Shown piece by piece: positions 28,995-38,051 of a stretch of DNA of 64,000 nt; position 1 is the first letter of the stretch; each line of letters opens with the position of its first letter. The notes beneath the pieces were generated by a model. The model was not told the origin of the DNA. It saw only the letters and a program-made list of their open reading frames with translations, and did not search any database. This stretch comes from Yoonia maritima. GTDB taxonomy: Bacteria > Pseudomonadota > Alphaproteobacteria > Rhodobacterales > Rhodobacteraceae. Made by a program: the position numbers and the translations under genes. The stretch spans positions 124,001 to 188,000 of the forward strand of contig NZ_PVTP01000001.1 in assembly GCF_003003285.1 (NCBI RefSeq), in the 5' to 3' direction.

Positions 28995-29972
28995 ATGACT
29001 GGTCCGACTTTACCCGAAATTCAAACGGCTGCTGACCTATTGTCTGGCTCCCTTATTCATACACCAATCCTACCGCTTGCGTCCGCGCGTTGGGAAGGTA
29101 TTTTGCCCGACTGCGCAAGCATGACGGTCAAGCTAGAGCTGTTTCAGCAGGCGGGTTCGTTCAAGGCGCGTGGTGTCTATTTGGGGCTTAGCCGACTGGA
29201 TGGCGCCCAGCGCGCTGCTGGTGTGGTTGCTGCAAGTGGCGGGAACCATGCGCTTGCTGTGTCTTGGGCTGCGCAGGCTGCAGGTGTTGATGCGTTGATA
29301 TGTATGCCGCGTGCGGTTGACCCGTCCCGTATTCAAGGTTGTGAGGCCTTGGGTGCCACTGTTCAGTTATACGATGACATGGCAGCCGCCTTTGCCGCGA
29401 TGAACGATGCTGCCGACGCGGGGCGTACTTTGATGCATCCGTTTGAAGGTGAACATATGACGCTTGGCTCTGCGGTCTGCGGGGCCGAATACCATGCCCA
29501 AGCCCCACAGATTGATACCTACGTCGTACCCATTGGGGGTGGGGGCCTGATTAGCGGGATGTCCTGCGCGATCAAACAGTTGAACCCGAAGGCGAGCGTC
29601 ATTGGTGTTGAACCATTCGGCGCGGATAGCATGTATCGCAGTTTTGAGGCAGGCACACCCGCGACACTGGATCGGGTCGATACCATCGCCGATAGCCTAG
29701 GTGCGCCCTATGCAATGCCATATTCCTATAGCGTCGCGCGGGCAAATGTGGACCAGATCGTGCGTGTCGAAGATGCTGAACTGCTAAATGCGATGAACCA
29801 CTATCAACGGATCCTGCGGATCACGGCTGAACCGGCCTGCGCTGCGTCGCTTGCTGCTGTGCTGGGGCCGTTGCGCGATGATCTGGCTGGACGGCATGTT
29901 GGGATTATCGCTTGTGGGTCGAATATCTCGATTACCCGGTATGCTGCGTTGATGGGTGATCTTGCGCAATGA
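28995..29972 (+). CDS. Threonine/serine dehydratase, PLP fold type II
   Basis: A 325-residue PLP enzyme like catabolic threonine dehydratase or serine racemase. The Schiff-base lysine is in QQAGSFKARGVY, and the phosphate loop appears as SGGNHA and IGGGGLISG. It lacks the C-terminal regulatory ACT-like domain of IlvA. It likely deaminates L-threonine or L-serine to the 2-oxo acid. The ATG at 28995 has GAGG five bases upstream; a GTG at 28941 would add 18 residues. Its stop overlaps the start of the transporter gene by four bases. Confidence 0.88.
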   Translation: MTGPTLPEIQTAADLLSGSLIHTPILPLASARWEGILPDCASMTVKLELFQQAGSFKARGVYLGLSRLDGAQRAAGVVAASGGNHALAVSWAAQAAGVDALICMPRAVDPSRIQGCEALGATVQLYDDMAAAFAAMNDAADAGRTLMHPFEGEHMTLGSAVCGAEYHAQAPQIDTYVVPIGGGGLISGMSCAIKQLNPKASVIGVEPFGADSMYRSFEAGTPATLDRVDTIADSLGAPYAMPYSYSVARANVDQIVRVEDAELLNAMNHYQRILRITAEPACAASLAAVLGPLRDDLAGRHVGIIACGSNISITRYAALMGDLAQ

Positions 29973-30865
29973 CCGACACGGTCAAGGGCATCATCGCAAT
30001 TGTTGCGACCTGCGTGATCTGGGGGCTATCCCCGATCTATTACAAAGCATTGTCACATGTACCCCCGCTAGAGGTGCTATCGCATCGCGCGCTTTGGTCG
30101 TTCCTGCTGTTCGCGGTGATATTGATCGTGCAGCGCCGGTTTGGTCAGATGTTTAGCCTGATCCGCGAACAACCTGTACTGATGGGGCTGGCCGCGCTGA
30201 TGATTTCCGCGAATTGGTTTCTGTTCATTTTATCGTCGCAGATTGATCGGTCGACTGAGGCGAGCGTGGGGTATTACATCTATCCGCTGCTATCGGTGTT
30301 GATCGGGCGCTTTGTCTTGTCAGAGCCGCTAAGCCCGCTGAAATGGATCGCAATTGGCTTGGTCTTTACTGCGGTGACGGTACTGACCCTTGGGCTTGGC
30401 GTTGTTCCGTTTGTGGCGCTTTCACTGGCTGTGACATTCGCGATCTATGGGCTGATCAAGAAGGGCGTCTCGGCAGGGCCAGTTCTAACGGTCGCGACAG
30501 AAGTCACGCTGGTGCTGCCCTTGGCAGTTATCTGGCTAGCGGGCGTGCATTTTGCTGGGTTCGAAGGGTTTAAGCCGACCACAGGCGGGGCGTTCGGCAG
30601 TAACTGGCGTGATAGTATCTTGCTGATCTGCGCGGGGCCGATCACGTCGATCCCGCTACTGATGTTCAGCTATGGCGCGCGCCGGGTGTCGATGGCGACA
30701 ACAGGCATCGCGTTCTACATCAACCCGACCCTCCAGTTCTTGGTCGCCGTGCTGATCTTTGCGGAGCCATTCGGCACCGTGCACATGATCGCATTCCCAA
30801 TGATCTGGGCAGCGGTGGTTCTGTATTCGGTGACAGCAATCCGGCAGGACAGGGCGGCACGTTAG
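29969..30865 (+). CDS. rarD: EamA-family transporter RarD
   Basis: A 298-residue drug/metabolite transporter with ten predicted helices. It begins IIAIVATCVIWGLSPIYYKAL and contains NWFLFILSSQIDRSTEASVGYYIYPL, characteristic of the RarD branch (chloramphenicol-sensitive protein). The substrate is unknown; amino acids or related metabolites are plausible because it is translationally coupled to the dehydratase. Its TAG overlaps the stop of the convergent Imm11-like gene. Confidence 0.88.
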   Translation: MTDTVKGIIAIVATCVIWGLSPIYYKALSHVPPLEVLSHRALWSFLLFAVILIVQRRFGQMFSLIREQPVLMGLAALMISANWFLFILSSQIDRSTEASVGYYIYPLLSVLIGRFVLSEPLSPLKWIAIGLVFTAVTVLTLGLGVVPFVALSLAVTFAIYGLIKKGVSAGPVLTVATEVTLVLPLAVIWLAGVHFAGFEGFKPTTGGAFGSNWRDSILLICAGPITSIPLLMFSYGARRVSMATTGIAFYINPTLQFLVAVLIFAEPFGTVHMIAFPMIWAAVVLYSVTAIRQDRAAR

Positions 30866-31593
30866 GTTTTGCCAAGTAAGCGGCCAAGGAATGAGCGTGG
30901 TTTTGGTACCTGTCCGCTTGGCATTGAGAGCTTCGGAGTTTCATCCGTAGCCTCTTGCTCTTTCACAAACTGCAAGCCTGTTAGATTGAGTTTCATCAAT
31001 CTCTCGGCGAACTCATCCGAGAACATGCGATCAGAATAGGCTTTGTCGACCCAAGCATGGCGTCCGCCAATAGCTTCGCTTGAAAAGACAATGCGGTCGT
31101 TTTCTCTCTGACCCAATGGGCTTGGATCCCACCACCCACGTTCGCTTAGTGGTGGGTAGCAATGCTCTCTACTGAGCGCACGAATACGGTGACAAGCGAC
31201 AAACCAATACCGCAATGCGACCATCTCACCTTTGACATAAATCTCCATTGGCCAGAATTGATGAACGTCGGGTTCCAGCTCTTCCAGCAGATCTTTGAGG
31301 GTCTCGCATACTAGCAAGCTCCCACCCAGATAAGTTTCGACGTCCAACAACGGGACGCGATCAATACTCCACGGTTCACGGCTAAGCTTTGTCGGAATAT
31401 GATCAGGTTTCAACGGTCGCCCCACGGCTCCGGTACCATCTACTATTCGATGCCCGTCATCCTGTGAGTTATCAACCAGTCTTATCAACGATCGATCACC
31501 ATCCATATCCTCAAACGACGAGTTTCCTCGGCGTTCTTTGGCGTGAAAGCTTTCCTCAGGAAGTGGATGACCGCCTGTGATGAAATAAGCCAT
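30862..31593 (-). CDS. Imm11-like (DUF1629) protein
   Basis: A 243-residue soluble protein. The stretch YLGGSLLVCETLKDLLEELEP followed by HQFWPMEIYV matches the core pattern of the Imm11/DUF1629 family, in which many members are immunity proteins for polymorphic toxins. The rest, including the polar C terminus ending in FLGRLLGKT, is not conserved to my eye. No toxin, Rhs or VgrG gene is nearby, so this is an orphan copy or works outside toxin immunity. It is 17 bases after the LOG gene on the same strand. Confidence 0.65.
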   Translation of the reverse strand: MAYFITGGHPLPEESFHAKERRGNSSFEDMDGDRSLIRLVDNSQDDGHRIVDGTGAVGRPLKPDHIPTKLSREPWSIDRVPLLDVETYLGGSLLVCETLKDLLEELEPDVHQFWPMEIYVKGEMVALRYWFVACHRIRALSREHCYPPLSERGWWDPSPLGQRENDRIVFSSEAIGGRHAWVDKAYSDRMFSDEFAERLMKLNLTGLQFVKEQEATDETPKLSMPSGQVPKPRSFLGRLLGKT

Positions 31594-31610
31594 TATGGCT
31601 CCCTAACGAT

Positions 31611-32165
31611 CTAAAGGGCTTCTTTCAGCGTCACCTCAAGCGATGCCACGTCAGGTACGATGGAAACGTAGGACAGGATATCGTCGCCGGCAAAGTCCTC
31701 CTTCACGACGTGTTCTAGCAACGTCCAAAGCGGGTCCCAAAACCCGTCGATATTCAACAGTACGATTGGTTTCGCGTGAAGTTTGAGTTGCCGCCAAGTG
31801 AGCGCTTCAAAGAACTCATCCAGTGATCCGGCCCCACCGGGCAGCACGACCACAGCGTCGGCGTTCATGAACATGACCTTTTTGCGTTCGTGCATGGTTT
31901 CGGTGATGACAAAGCTATCAAGGTCGCGCTTGCCGACTTCCCAATCCATCAAGTGGGTGGGGATCACCCCGAATGTGTTGCCGCCTGCGTCTTGGACCGC
32001 ATTTGCGACCCGGCCCATCAGCCCGACATCACCCGCGCCATAGACCAGTCGCCAGCCATTTTTCACCAGCATTTCGCCGGTTGCTTTGGCCGCCTCTGCG
32101 TATGCGGGAGCAACGCCATCGCGGGACCCGCAATAGACGCAAACGGATTTAGGAAATGTGGACAT
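31611..32165 (-). CDS. LOG family protein (cytokinin riboside 5'-monophosphate phosphoribohydrolase type)
   Basis: A 184-residue Rossmann-like nucleotide hydrolase. Seen are VCVYCGSRDG near the start, VYGAGDVGLMG and the LOG signature PGGAGSLDEFFEALTWRQL. Family members split AMP or cytokinin nucleotides into base and ribose phosphate. In a bacterium the natural substrate is often AMP or unknown. The ATG at 32165, preceded by AAGG, is preferred over a TTG two codons upstream. Confidence 0.92.
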   Translation of the reverse strand: MSTFPKSVCVYCGSRDGVAPAYAEAAKATGEMLVKNGWRLVYGAGDVGLMGRVANAVQDAGGNTFGVIPTHLMDWEVGKRDLDSFVITETMHERKKVMFMNADAVVVLPGGAGSLDEFFEALTWRQLKLHAKPIVLLNIDGFWDPLWTLLEHVVKEDFAGDDILSYVSIVPDVASLEVTLKEAL

Positions 32166-32276
32166 GGGCAACCTTTTTGCGCAGCTAAACTTTGACGCCT
32201 GATTGTGGCGTTGTTACGGTGACTTAAGCATGTGCGGTAGGGACACCGATTACAATGGCTTGTTAGGGGAAAAGAC

Positions 32277-33467
32277 GTGACCGAAGAAACCAAATCAAAC
32301 ACCGTTCCGATAATGCTAGGCGCAGTGGCTGCCGTTGTTGTTGGGGTAGGTGTTGTTATGTTTGTGCCGCAGGCTGAAATCTCGGGGATACAGGACCAAT
32401 CAAGTGCGGATATGTCAACGCCGACAGTTTCTACGACACCAGTAGAAGATGTCGCTGAGGCGTCGTCGTCGCGCAAGCCATTTAGCCCGCAGTTTGACAC
32501 ATTCCGTGTTGAGGCAGATGGCAGTATGGTCGTCGCCGGACGTGCGGAACCGGGGCAGGTGATTGCAATTATGCTTGCCGGCGAAGAACTGGAAAGAGCA
32601 ACAGCTGATGCGTCTGGTAATTTCGTGGTCTTACCCTTGGCCGGAGTATCGCCGCTTCCGCGCAGTTTAACGCTGATTGCTGATCCCGACGGGAAGGCCG
32701 TACAGTCCGAGACAAGCTATATCGTGTCACCAATCGCTGCGCCCGAAGTCGTTGTGGCGGCGTTAGAGCCGCCAGCGCAAGATCCAGATGTAACGCAGGA
32801 CGAAATTGAAACCGCTGCGCCCCCAAGCCTTGAGGGTGAAGATCCGACTCCGACGCCAGATACGCCTGTTCGTCCAGAGCCCAGCGCCGAACCTTCCAAT
32901 GTGCCGCAGGTGCCGTCAGCACCAACAGTGTTGCAAGCGGATGCTGATGGTGTGCGTGTTGTGCAGGCAGGGCCAAGCCTTGATACACCCAATGTGGGGC
33001 TTGATGCGATCACCTATGATCCCGAAGGTGAGGTGCAGCTATCTGGTCGTGCAGTCGGTGATGGTTCTGTGCAAGTCTATCTCGATAACGAACCTGTTTC
33101 GACGTCGCCTGTGACCGAAGGTGGCGACTGGCGCATTGACCTGCAGGATGTGGAAACAGGTGTGTATACTCTTCGTGTGGATGAGGTGGACACAGCGGGT
33201 GCAGTTGTGTCCCGGCTGGAAACGCCATTTAAACGCGAAGAGGCTGCGGATGTTGCCGCAGTTTTGGCGGAAGACACGCAAGTGGATGGTTTTGACGTTG
33301 CTGTTCGCACCGTTCAACCGGGTTCGACGCTATGGGCAATTGCCGAAGAAAGTCTTGGAAATGGCGTTTATTACGTCCAAGTATACGAGGCCAACAGTGA
33401 TTTGATACGGGACCCTGATTTGATTTACCCTGGTCAGATTTTCCGTATGCCCGAGATCAATCAATAG
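32277..33467 (+). CDS. LysM domain protein with Ig-like repeats
   Basis: A 396-residue protein starting at GTG behind AGGGGA. It has an N-terminal membrane anchor (IMLGAVAAVVVGVGVVMFV). Two bacterial Ig-like segments follow, DTFRVEADGSMVVAGRAEPGQ near 80 and AITYDPEGEVQLSGRAVGDG near 245, separated by a Pro/Glu-rich linker. A C-terminal LysM (VQPGSTLWAIAEESLGNG to YPGQIFRMP) should bind peptidoglycan. This layout is common in Rhodobacterales. It is probably an inner-membrane-anchored cell wall protein of unknown task. Confidence 0.88.
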   Translation: MTEETKSNTVPIMLGAVAAVVVGVGVVMFVPQAEISGIQDQSSADMSTPTVSTTPVEDVAEASSSRKPFSPQFDTFRVEADGSMVVAGRAEPGQVIAIMLAGEELERATADASGNFVVLPLAGVSPLPRSLTLIADPDGKAVQSETSYIVSPIAAPEVVVAALEPPAQDPDVTQDEIETAAPPSLEGEDPTPTPDTPVRPEPSAEPSNVPQVPSAPTVLQADADGVRVVQAGPSLDTPNVGLDAITYDPEGEVQLSGRAVGDGSVQVYLDNEPVSTSPVTEGGDWRIDLQDVETGVYTLRVDEVDTAGAVVSRLETPFKREEAADVAAVLAEDTQVDGFDVAVRTVQPGSTLWAIAEESLGNGVYYVQVYEANSDLIRDPDLIYPGQIFRMPEINQ

Positions 33468-33533
33468 CCCCATAGGGCTGGTATTCAGGCTAATGGCCCC
33501 CTAATTAGAGGGGCTGCTAGCCGGAGTGCCCAC

Positions 33534-35360
33534 ATGCGTCGTTTATCCACTACCTCTGCCAATCTCGATAACACTAAAGTGCAGGGATGGGATGTAATCC
33601 GCCGCGTTGCGCCGTACCTATGGCCCGACGGGCAAACATGGGTCAAACGCCGGGTTGTTCTGGCGATGATGGTGCTTTTCACTGCTAAGCTGATCGCGGT
33701 CACGACCCCTTTGTTTTATAAGCAGGCCGTTGACGCACTAGCCCCAGAGGGCGCGTCGGCTGCGACGTTCTTGGGCTTTGGCGCTGTTGGCCTGACATTG
33801 GCCTATGGCATTGCCCGGCTCATGAACGTCGGCTTTCAGCAGCTACGCGATGTCGTGTTCACCCCAGTGGGGCAGCGTGCATTGCGGCAGCTCGCGCTTG
33901 AGACATTCACACATATTCATCGTCTTTCGATGCGCTACCACATCATGCGCAAGACGGGCGGGTTAAGCCGTGTGATCGAACGCGGTGTGAAGGGCGTTGA
34001 ATTCTTGCTGCGCTTTTTGTTGTTCAGCATCGGTCCGCTGGTGCTTGAATTGCTGATGATCGCTGCCGTTCTCTTTTTCCTATTCGATGTTTGGTACTTA
34101 GCCGCTGTTTTTGTGACGATCTCACTTTACATCGCCTTCACGTTCAAAGTGACCGAATGGCGGGTGAAGATCCGGAAGGTGATGAATGAACAGGATACCG
34201 ACGCCAACCAAAAGGCGATTGATAGCCTACTGAATTTTGAAACCGTCAAATACTTTGGTGCCGAGAAATGGGAGGCTGACCGCTACGATGGCGCGATGGC
34301 CGAGTACCAAAAGGCAGCGATACGAACCAACTATTCTTTGGCTTTTTTGAACTTTGGTCAGTCGTTCCTGATCACCAGTGGCCTTGTCGCTGTCATGGTG
34401 ATGGCAGCGATTGGTGTTGAACGCGGTGATCTGACTGTGGGCGATTTTGTGATGGTCAACGCTTACATGATCCAAATCACGATGCCGCTGAATTTCCTTG
34501 GGACTGTGTACCGCGAAATTCGCCAGGCATTGATCGACATGGGCGATATGTTTGATCTGCTCGAACAACCTGCCGAGGTCCAAGATAAGCCATGTGCCAA
34601 GCCGCTAGCTGTCACTGGTGGGCAGGTGACATTGGACAACGTTGCTTTCGGTTATGATGCAGAGCGCCCAATTCTGAAGGGGATAGACCTGACAATTGAA
34701 TCTGGGCAAACAGTTGCGATTGTTGGTTCGTCTGGTTCGGGGAAGTCTACAATAGGGCGTCTGTTGTTCCGCTTTTATGATGTGAATGGCGGTGCCTTGC
34801 GTATTGACGGCCAAGATGTACGTGACGTGACCCAAGACAGCCTGCACGCTCAAATCGGTGTCGTGCCGCAGGATACGGTGCTGTTTAACGACACAGTGCA
34901 TTACAACATTGCCTATGGCCGTCCTACTGCTTCCGAGGATGAAATTGTCGCCGCAGCGAAGGCCGCGAAAATCCACGATTTTATCGTCAGCCTACCAGAT
35001 GGTTACCAAACCACGGTTGGCGAACGTGGCCTTAAGCTTTCTGGTGGTGAAAAGCAGCGGGTCGGCATTGCGCGAACGTTGCTAAAGAACCCGCCGATTC
35101 TGCTATTGGACGAGGCGACTTCGGCGCTGGACACGCAGACCGAAATGGAAATTCAGGCAGAGCTGAAGGCGATGGGGCAAGGGCGTACTGTCATTACGAT
35201 CGCGCACCGCTTGTCAACGATTGCCGATGCAGATCAGATCGTCGTGCTTGAAAATGGTGTGATCGTTGAGCAGGGCAAACATGATGCGCTGCTGGCGCAG
35301 GCCGGTCGTTATGCGAATTTATGGAACCGACAGTCCGAAGAGGAAGTTGCCCTACTGTAG
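33534..35360 (+). CDS. ABC exporter of the Atm1/HMT type
   Basis: A 608-residue half-transporter with six membrane helices fused to an ATPase. The membrane part contains the TVKYFGAEKWEADRYD segment typical of the Atm1/ABCB7 group. The ATPase has GSSGSGKST, LSGGEKQR and ILLLDEATSALD. Alphaproteobacterial Atm1 exports glutathione-linked metals or persulfides and supports iron-sulfur homeostasis and heavy-metal tolerance. It starts at ATG 33534, 66 bases after the LysM gene, and is followed closely by exoD. Confidence 0.93.
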   Translation: MRRLSTTSANLDNTKVQGWDVIRRVAPYLWPDGQTWVKRRVVLAMMVLFTAKLIAVTTPLFYKQAVDALAPEGASAATFLGFGAVGLTLAYGIARLMNVGFQQLRDVVFTPVGQRALRQLALETFTHIHRLSMRYHIMRKTGGLSRVIERGVKGVEFLLRFLLFSIGPLVLELLMIAAVLFFLFDVWYLAAVFVTISLYIAFTFKVTEWRVKIRKVMNEQDTDANQKAIDSLLNFETVKYFGAEKWEADRYDGAMAEYQKAAIRTNYSLAFLNFGQSFLITSGLVAVMVMAAIGVERGDLTVGDFVMVNAYMIQITMPLNFLGTVYREIRQALIDMGDMFDLLEQPAEVQDKPCAKPLAVTGGQVTLDNVAFGYDAERPILKGIDLTIESGQTVAIVGSSGSGKSTIGRLLFRFYDVNGGALRIDGQDVRDVTQDSLHAQIGVVPQDTVLFNDTVHYNIAYGRPTASEDEIVAAAKAAKIHDFIVSLPDGYQTTVGERGLKLSGGEKQRVGIARTLLKNPPILLLDEATSALDTQTEMEIQAELKAMGQGRTVITIAHRLSTIADADQIVVLENGVIVEQGKHDALLAQAGRYANLWNRQSEEEVALL

Positions 35361-35385
35361 CGTCAAAATGCGCGGGTAGGGCAAC

Positions 35386-35985
35386 ATGCAGCAAGAGACA
35401 CCAGTTTCGGATATCGTCGACAAAATCGATGAGACTGTGACTGACGATAACGTCAGAGCAGAAGAACTCCTTGGTGCTTTTGGTCACAGTGCGTTGCTGC
35501 CAACGCTGATTGTTCCGGCTTTGCTGGTCACATCACCGCTTAGCGCTATTCCGTTCTTTTCGTCGCTTTGTGGCATCGCAATAGTCCTGATCGCGATCCA
35601 AGGTGTGTTCGGCCGTGCGCGGCCGTGGCTGCCCCAGTTTCTACGACGCCGCCGACTGCCTGCTGAAAAGACGCATAACGCGACTAAGACCATGGGGCGT
35701 GTCGCAGGTTGGCTGGATGCTGTGACCCACCAGCGCTTTCAGTTTCTTGTTGTGGGACCTGCGCGACCCGTCATCTATTTGATATGTGCCTTAGCGGCGT
35801 CAATGATTCCGCTGTTAGAACTGGTGCCGATGTCATCGTCGTTGATTGGGGCAGGGGTATCGTTGCTTGCAATTGGCATGCTTGCACGTGACGGCATATT
35901 TGCTGTCGTCGGTTTCTTGTTTGTTTGCAGTGCGATGGCACTGCCTTGGTTCATTTTTGCACAGGGCTCTGCGCTCTTGACCTGA
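35386..35985 (+). CDS. ExoD family membrane protein
   Basis: A 199-residue ExoD-family protein. It has the typical start VRAEELLGAFGHSALLPTLIVPALLVTSPLSAIP, the segment ARPWLPQFLRRRRLP and several membrane helices ending in ALPWFIFAQG. ExoD was named from a Rhizobium exopolysaccharide phenotype; the biochemical role is unknown. It follows the ABC exporter by 25 bases on the same strand. Confidence 0.88.
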   Translation: MQQETPVSDIVDKIDETVTDDNVRAEELLGAFGHSALLPTLIVPALLVTSPLSAIPFFSSLCGIAIVLIAIQGVFGRARPWLPQFLRRRRLPAEKTHNATKTMGRVAGWLDAVTHQRFQFLVVGPARPVIYLICALAASMIPLLELVPMSSSLIGAGVSLLAIGMLARDGIFAVVGFLFVCSAMALPWFIFAQGSALLT

Positions 35986-36045
35986 TTGCCAGATCATTCC
36001 TTCGGGAATAACGTGACAGCGATTCACACAATTTCAGGTCCTCCC

Positions 36046-37251
36046 ATGCCCATGTTACGCGCTGCCCTTATTCTAGGGCTTCTTTCTGCTGTTGGTCCCT
36101 TTGCGATCGACATGTATCTTCCAGCTATGCCCGCGATTGCCGCTAGTCTGAACGCCGATGTTTCGGCGGTTCAGCTAACGCTGACCGGTTACTTCGTCGC
36201 CTTTGGTCTTGCGCAGTTGTTTTACGGCCCATGGGCCGATCAGGTCGGGCGCAAGCTACCGCTTTATACTGGGATCGGTATTTTTATCATCGGTTCGATT
36301 GGCTGTGCGACAGCCCCGACCATTGGTTGGCTTATCGCGGCCCGTGCCGTTCAAGGGCTAGGTGGTGCCGTATTGATGGTTGTGCCGCGCGCGATCATTC
36401 GGGACATGCACACGGGAACCCAAGCCACAAAGCTGATGGCAATGGTTATGCTCGTGATTTCTGTGTCGCCCATGCTTGCTCCGCTTGCGGGTAGTGGCCT
36501 GATCGCGCTGGGCGATTGGCACATCATCTTTTGGGTGCTGGCCTTTGTCGCAATGCTAAGCTTGGCGCTGGTCGGGACTGTATTGCCTGAAACATTGACC
36601 GAAGAACACCGGGTGAAAGTGAACTTCGCCAACCTTTGGCAAGGCACCAAAGTCCTGATGCGTGATCCAGTCTTTATGGGGCTGACACTGATCGGTGGAT
36701 TTGGGTTTTCCAGCTTTATGGTTTTCATCGCCAGCGCGGCGTTCGTCTATACCGAAGAATTCGGGCTTAGCCCAACAGGGTTTAGCATCGCCTTTGCTGT
36801 AAACGCGCTGGGCTTTTTTGGTGCTTCACAACTTGCCGGACCACTGGGCGAGAAATTTGGTATTTTGCCGGTGATGCGCTGGGCGATCATTGGGTTTGCA
36901 GGCTTTACTCTTGTGTTGCTGCTTATCGGTCTCGCAGGTTTCGCGAGCCTCTACGTCATCATCGCTGGCCTGTTTTTGGCCAATGCTTGCCTCGGACTCA
37001 TTCTGCCAACGACAATGGTGGTCGCACTTGATCCGCATGGCGACATTGCCGGCCTTGCGTCCAGCCTTGGTGGAACGCTTCAGATGGTTACTGGTGGCGT
37101 GATGGTCGTCATCACCGGATTGTTCTTTGACGGAACAGCTGTTCCGATGATCGGGGCAATCGCACTTTGTGCTGTTCTGGCGCTTGTTTTGGCGCTGCGA
37201 ACGCTGGGCATTATGTCGAAAGAACAAGCCGCATCAGCGGCCGCAAGCTGA
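36046..37251 (+). CDS. Bcr/CflA-type multidrug MFS transporter
   Basis: A 401-residue twelve-helix proton antiporter of the DHA1 group. Motifs include PFAIDMYLPAMPAIAASL in helix 1, the loop GPWADQVGRKLPLYTG and motif C-like VQGLGGAVLMVVPRAIIRDM. These match Bcr/CflA efflux proteins for bicyclomycin, chloramphenicol or sulfonamides, although the natural cargo may differ. The ATG at 36046 precedes helix 1; upstream TTG extension adds no conserved sequence. A good terminator follows. Confidence 0.9.
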   Translation: MPMLRAALILGLLSAVGPFAIDMYLPAMPAIAASLNADVSAVQLTLTGYFVAFGLAQLFYGPWADQVGRKLPLYTGIGIFIIGSIGCATAPTIGWLIAARAVQGLGGAVLMVVPRAIIRDMHTGTQATKLMAMVMLVISVSPMLAPLAGSGLIALGDWHIIFWVLAFVAMLSLALVGTVLPETLTEEHRVKVNFANLWQGTKVLMRDPVFMGLTLIGGFGFSSFMVFIASAAFVYTEEFGLSPTGFSIAFAVNALGFFGASQLAGPLGEKFGILPVMRWAIIGFAGFTLVLLLIGLAGFASLYVIIAGLFLANACLGLILPTTMVVALDPHGDIAGLASSLGGTLQMVTGGVMVVITGLFFDGTAVPMIGAIALCAVLALVLALRTLGIMSKEQAASAAAS

Positions 37252-37274
37252 TAAATTTTCTGTGTAATGTTGAT

Positions 37275-37300
37275 TAGGCGCCCCTTCGGGCGCCTTCTTA
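37275..37300 (+). terminator. Intrinsic terminator after the Bcr-type MFS gene
   Basis: AGGCGCCC (37276-37283) and GGGCGCCT (37288-37295) form a perfect 8-bp stem with a CTTC loop, followed by TCTT. It lies 24 bases after the MFS stop. Confidence 0.75.
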
Positions 37301-37374
37301 CTTGTCCATCTGGCCAGCTTCGCGATATGAACGCAAAAACAGAATAGCGCGTTTTGCGTTAATTGGGGGCCAAG

Positions 37375-38031
37375 GTGAGCAACTCGGACAGTTTTATCGA
37401 TGAAGTCACCGATGAGGTGAAGCGCGACAAACTCTATGCACAAATGCGGAAATACGGCCCCATTGCCGTGGCTGTGGTGCTTGCGATTGTTGGCGGTGCG
37501 GCGTGGACCGAATATCGGTCAGCCCAAGAACAAGCCCGCGCAGAGGCCGCAGGTGATGCAATTTTTGATGCGTTAGAAGAAACCGATGCCGAAGCCCGTG
37601 CCGCAGTGTTTGCCGATCTGCCTATTGAAGGTGATGCAAATGCGATTGCTGCACTGATGGCCGCATCATCCCAAGTCGATGCTGGTGAGTTGGACTCGGC
37701 TGCGTCAATTTTGACTGCATTGGCCGCTGACGACACGGCCCCAGAAATGTACCGTGATTTGGCAGCCTTAAAGTCCGCTATGCTGCCTAATGACGACACC
37801 GCTGCCAAAATTGCAGCGCTTGAACCACTGGCCCGGCCCGGTCAGCCCTATTATTTGCTGGCGATGGAGCAAATCGCTTATGCAAATCTTGAAAGTGGCG
37901 ATACCGATGCTGCGATCACAGTGTTCCGTCAAATTGAAGAAGATGCTGCATCATCAAGGGGCTTGCGCGAGCGGGTGCAAAACTTGATGATCGCTTTGGG
38001 CGAACCGATGCCCGAGCCAGTGGCACAATAA
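37375..38031 (+). CDS. YfgM-like tetratricopeptide membrane protein
   Basis: A 218-residue protein with one membrane helix near residues 30-50 (YGPIAVAVVLAIVGGAAWTEY) and a periplasmic TPR-type helical domain (TPR_21). E. coli YfgM is an ancillary subunit of the Sec translocon linked to periplasmic chaperones. The order yfgM-bamB-der seen here matches that of E. coli and supports the identity. The GTG at 37375, with GGGGG six bases upstream, is preferred over a TTG four codons earlier. Confidence 0.85.
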   Translation: MSNSDSFIDEVTDEVKRDKLYAQMRKYGPIAVAVVLAIVGGAAWTEYRSAQEQARAEAAGDAIFDALEETDAEARAAVFADLPIEGDANAIAALMAASSQVDAGELDSAASILTALAADDTAPEMYRDLAALKSAMLPNDDTAAKIAALEPLARPGQPYYLLAMEQIAYANLESGDTDAAITVFRQIEEDAASSRGLRERVQNLMIALGEPMPEPVAQ

Positions 38032-38051
38032 AACTTGGATTGGAACGCACC

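Noticed and set aside
33495..33515. Hairpin GGCCCC/GGGGCT between the LysM and Atm1-type genes
   Set aside because: The stem is short with a wobble pair and a 9-base loop, and no T-run follows. It is not convincing as a terminator or operator.
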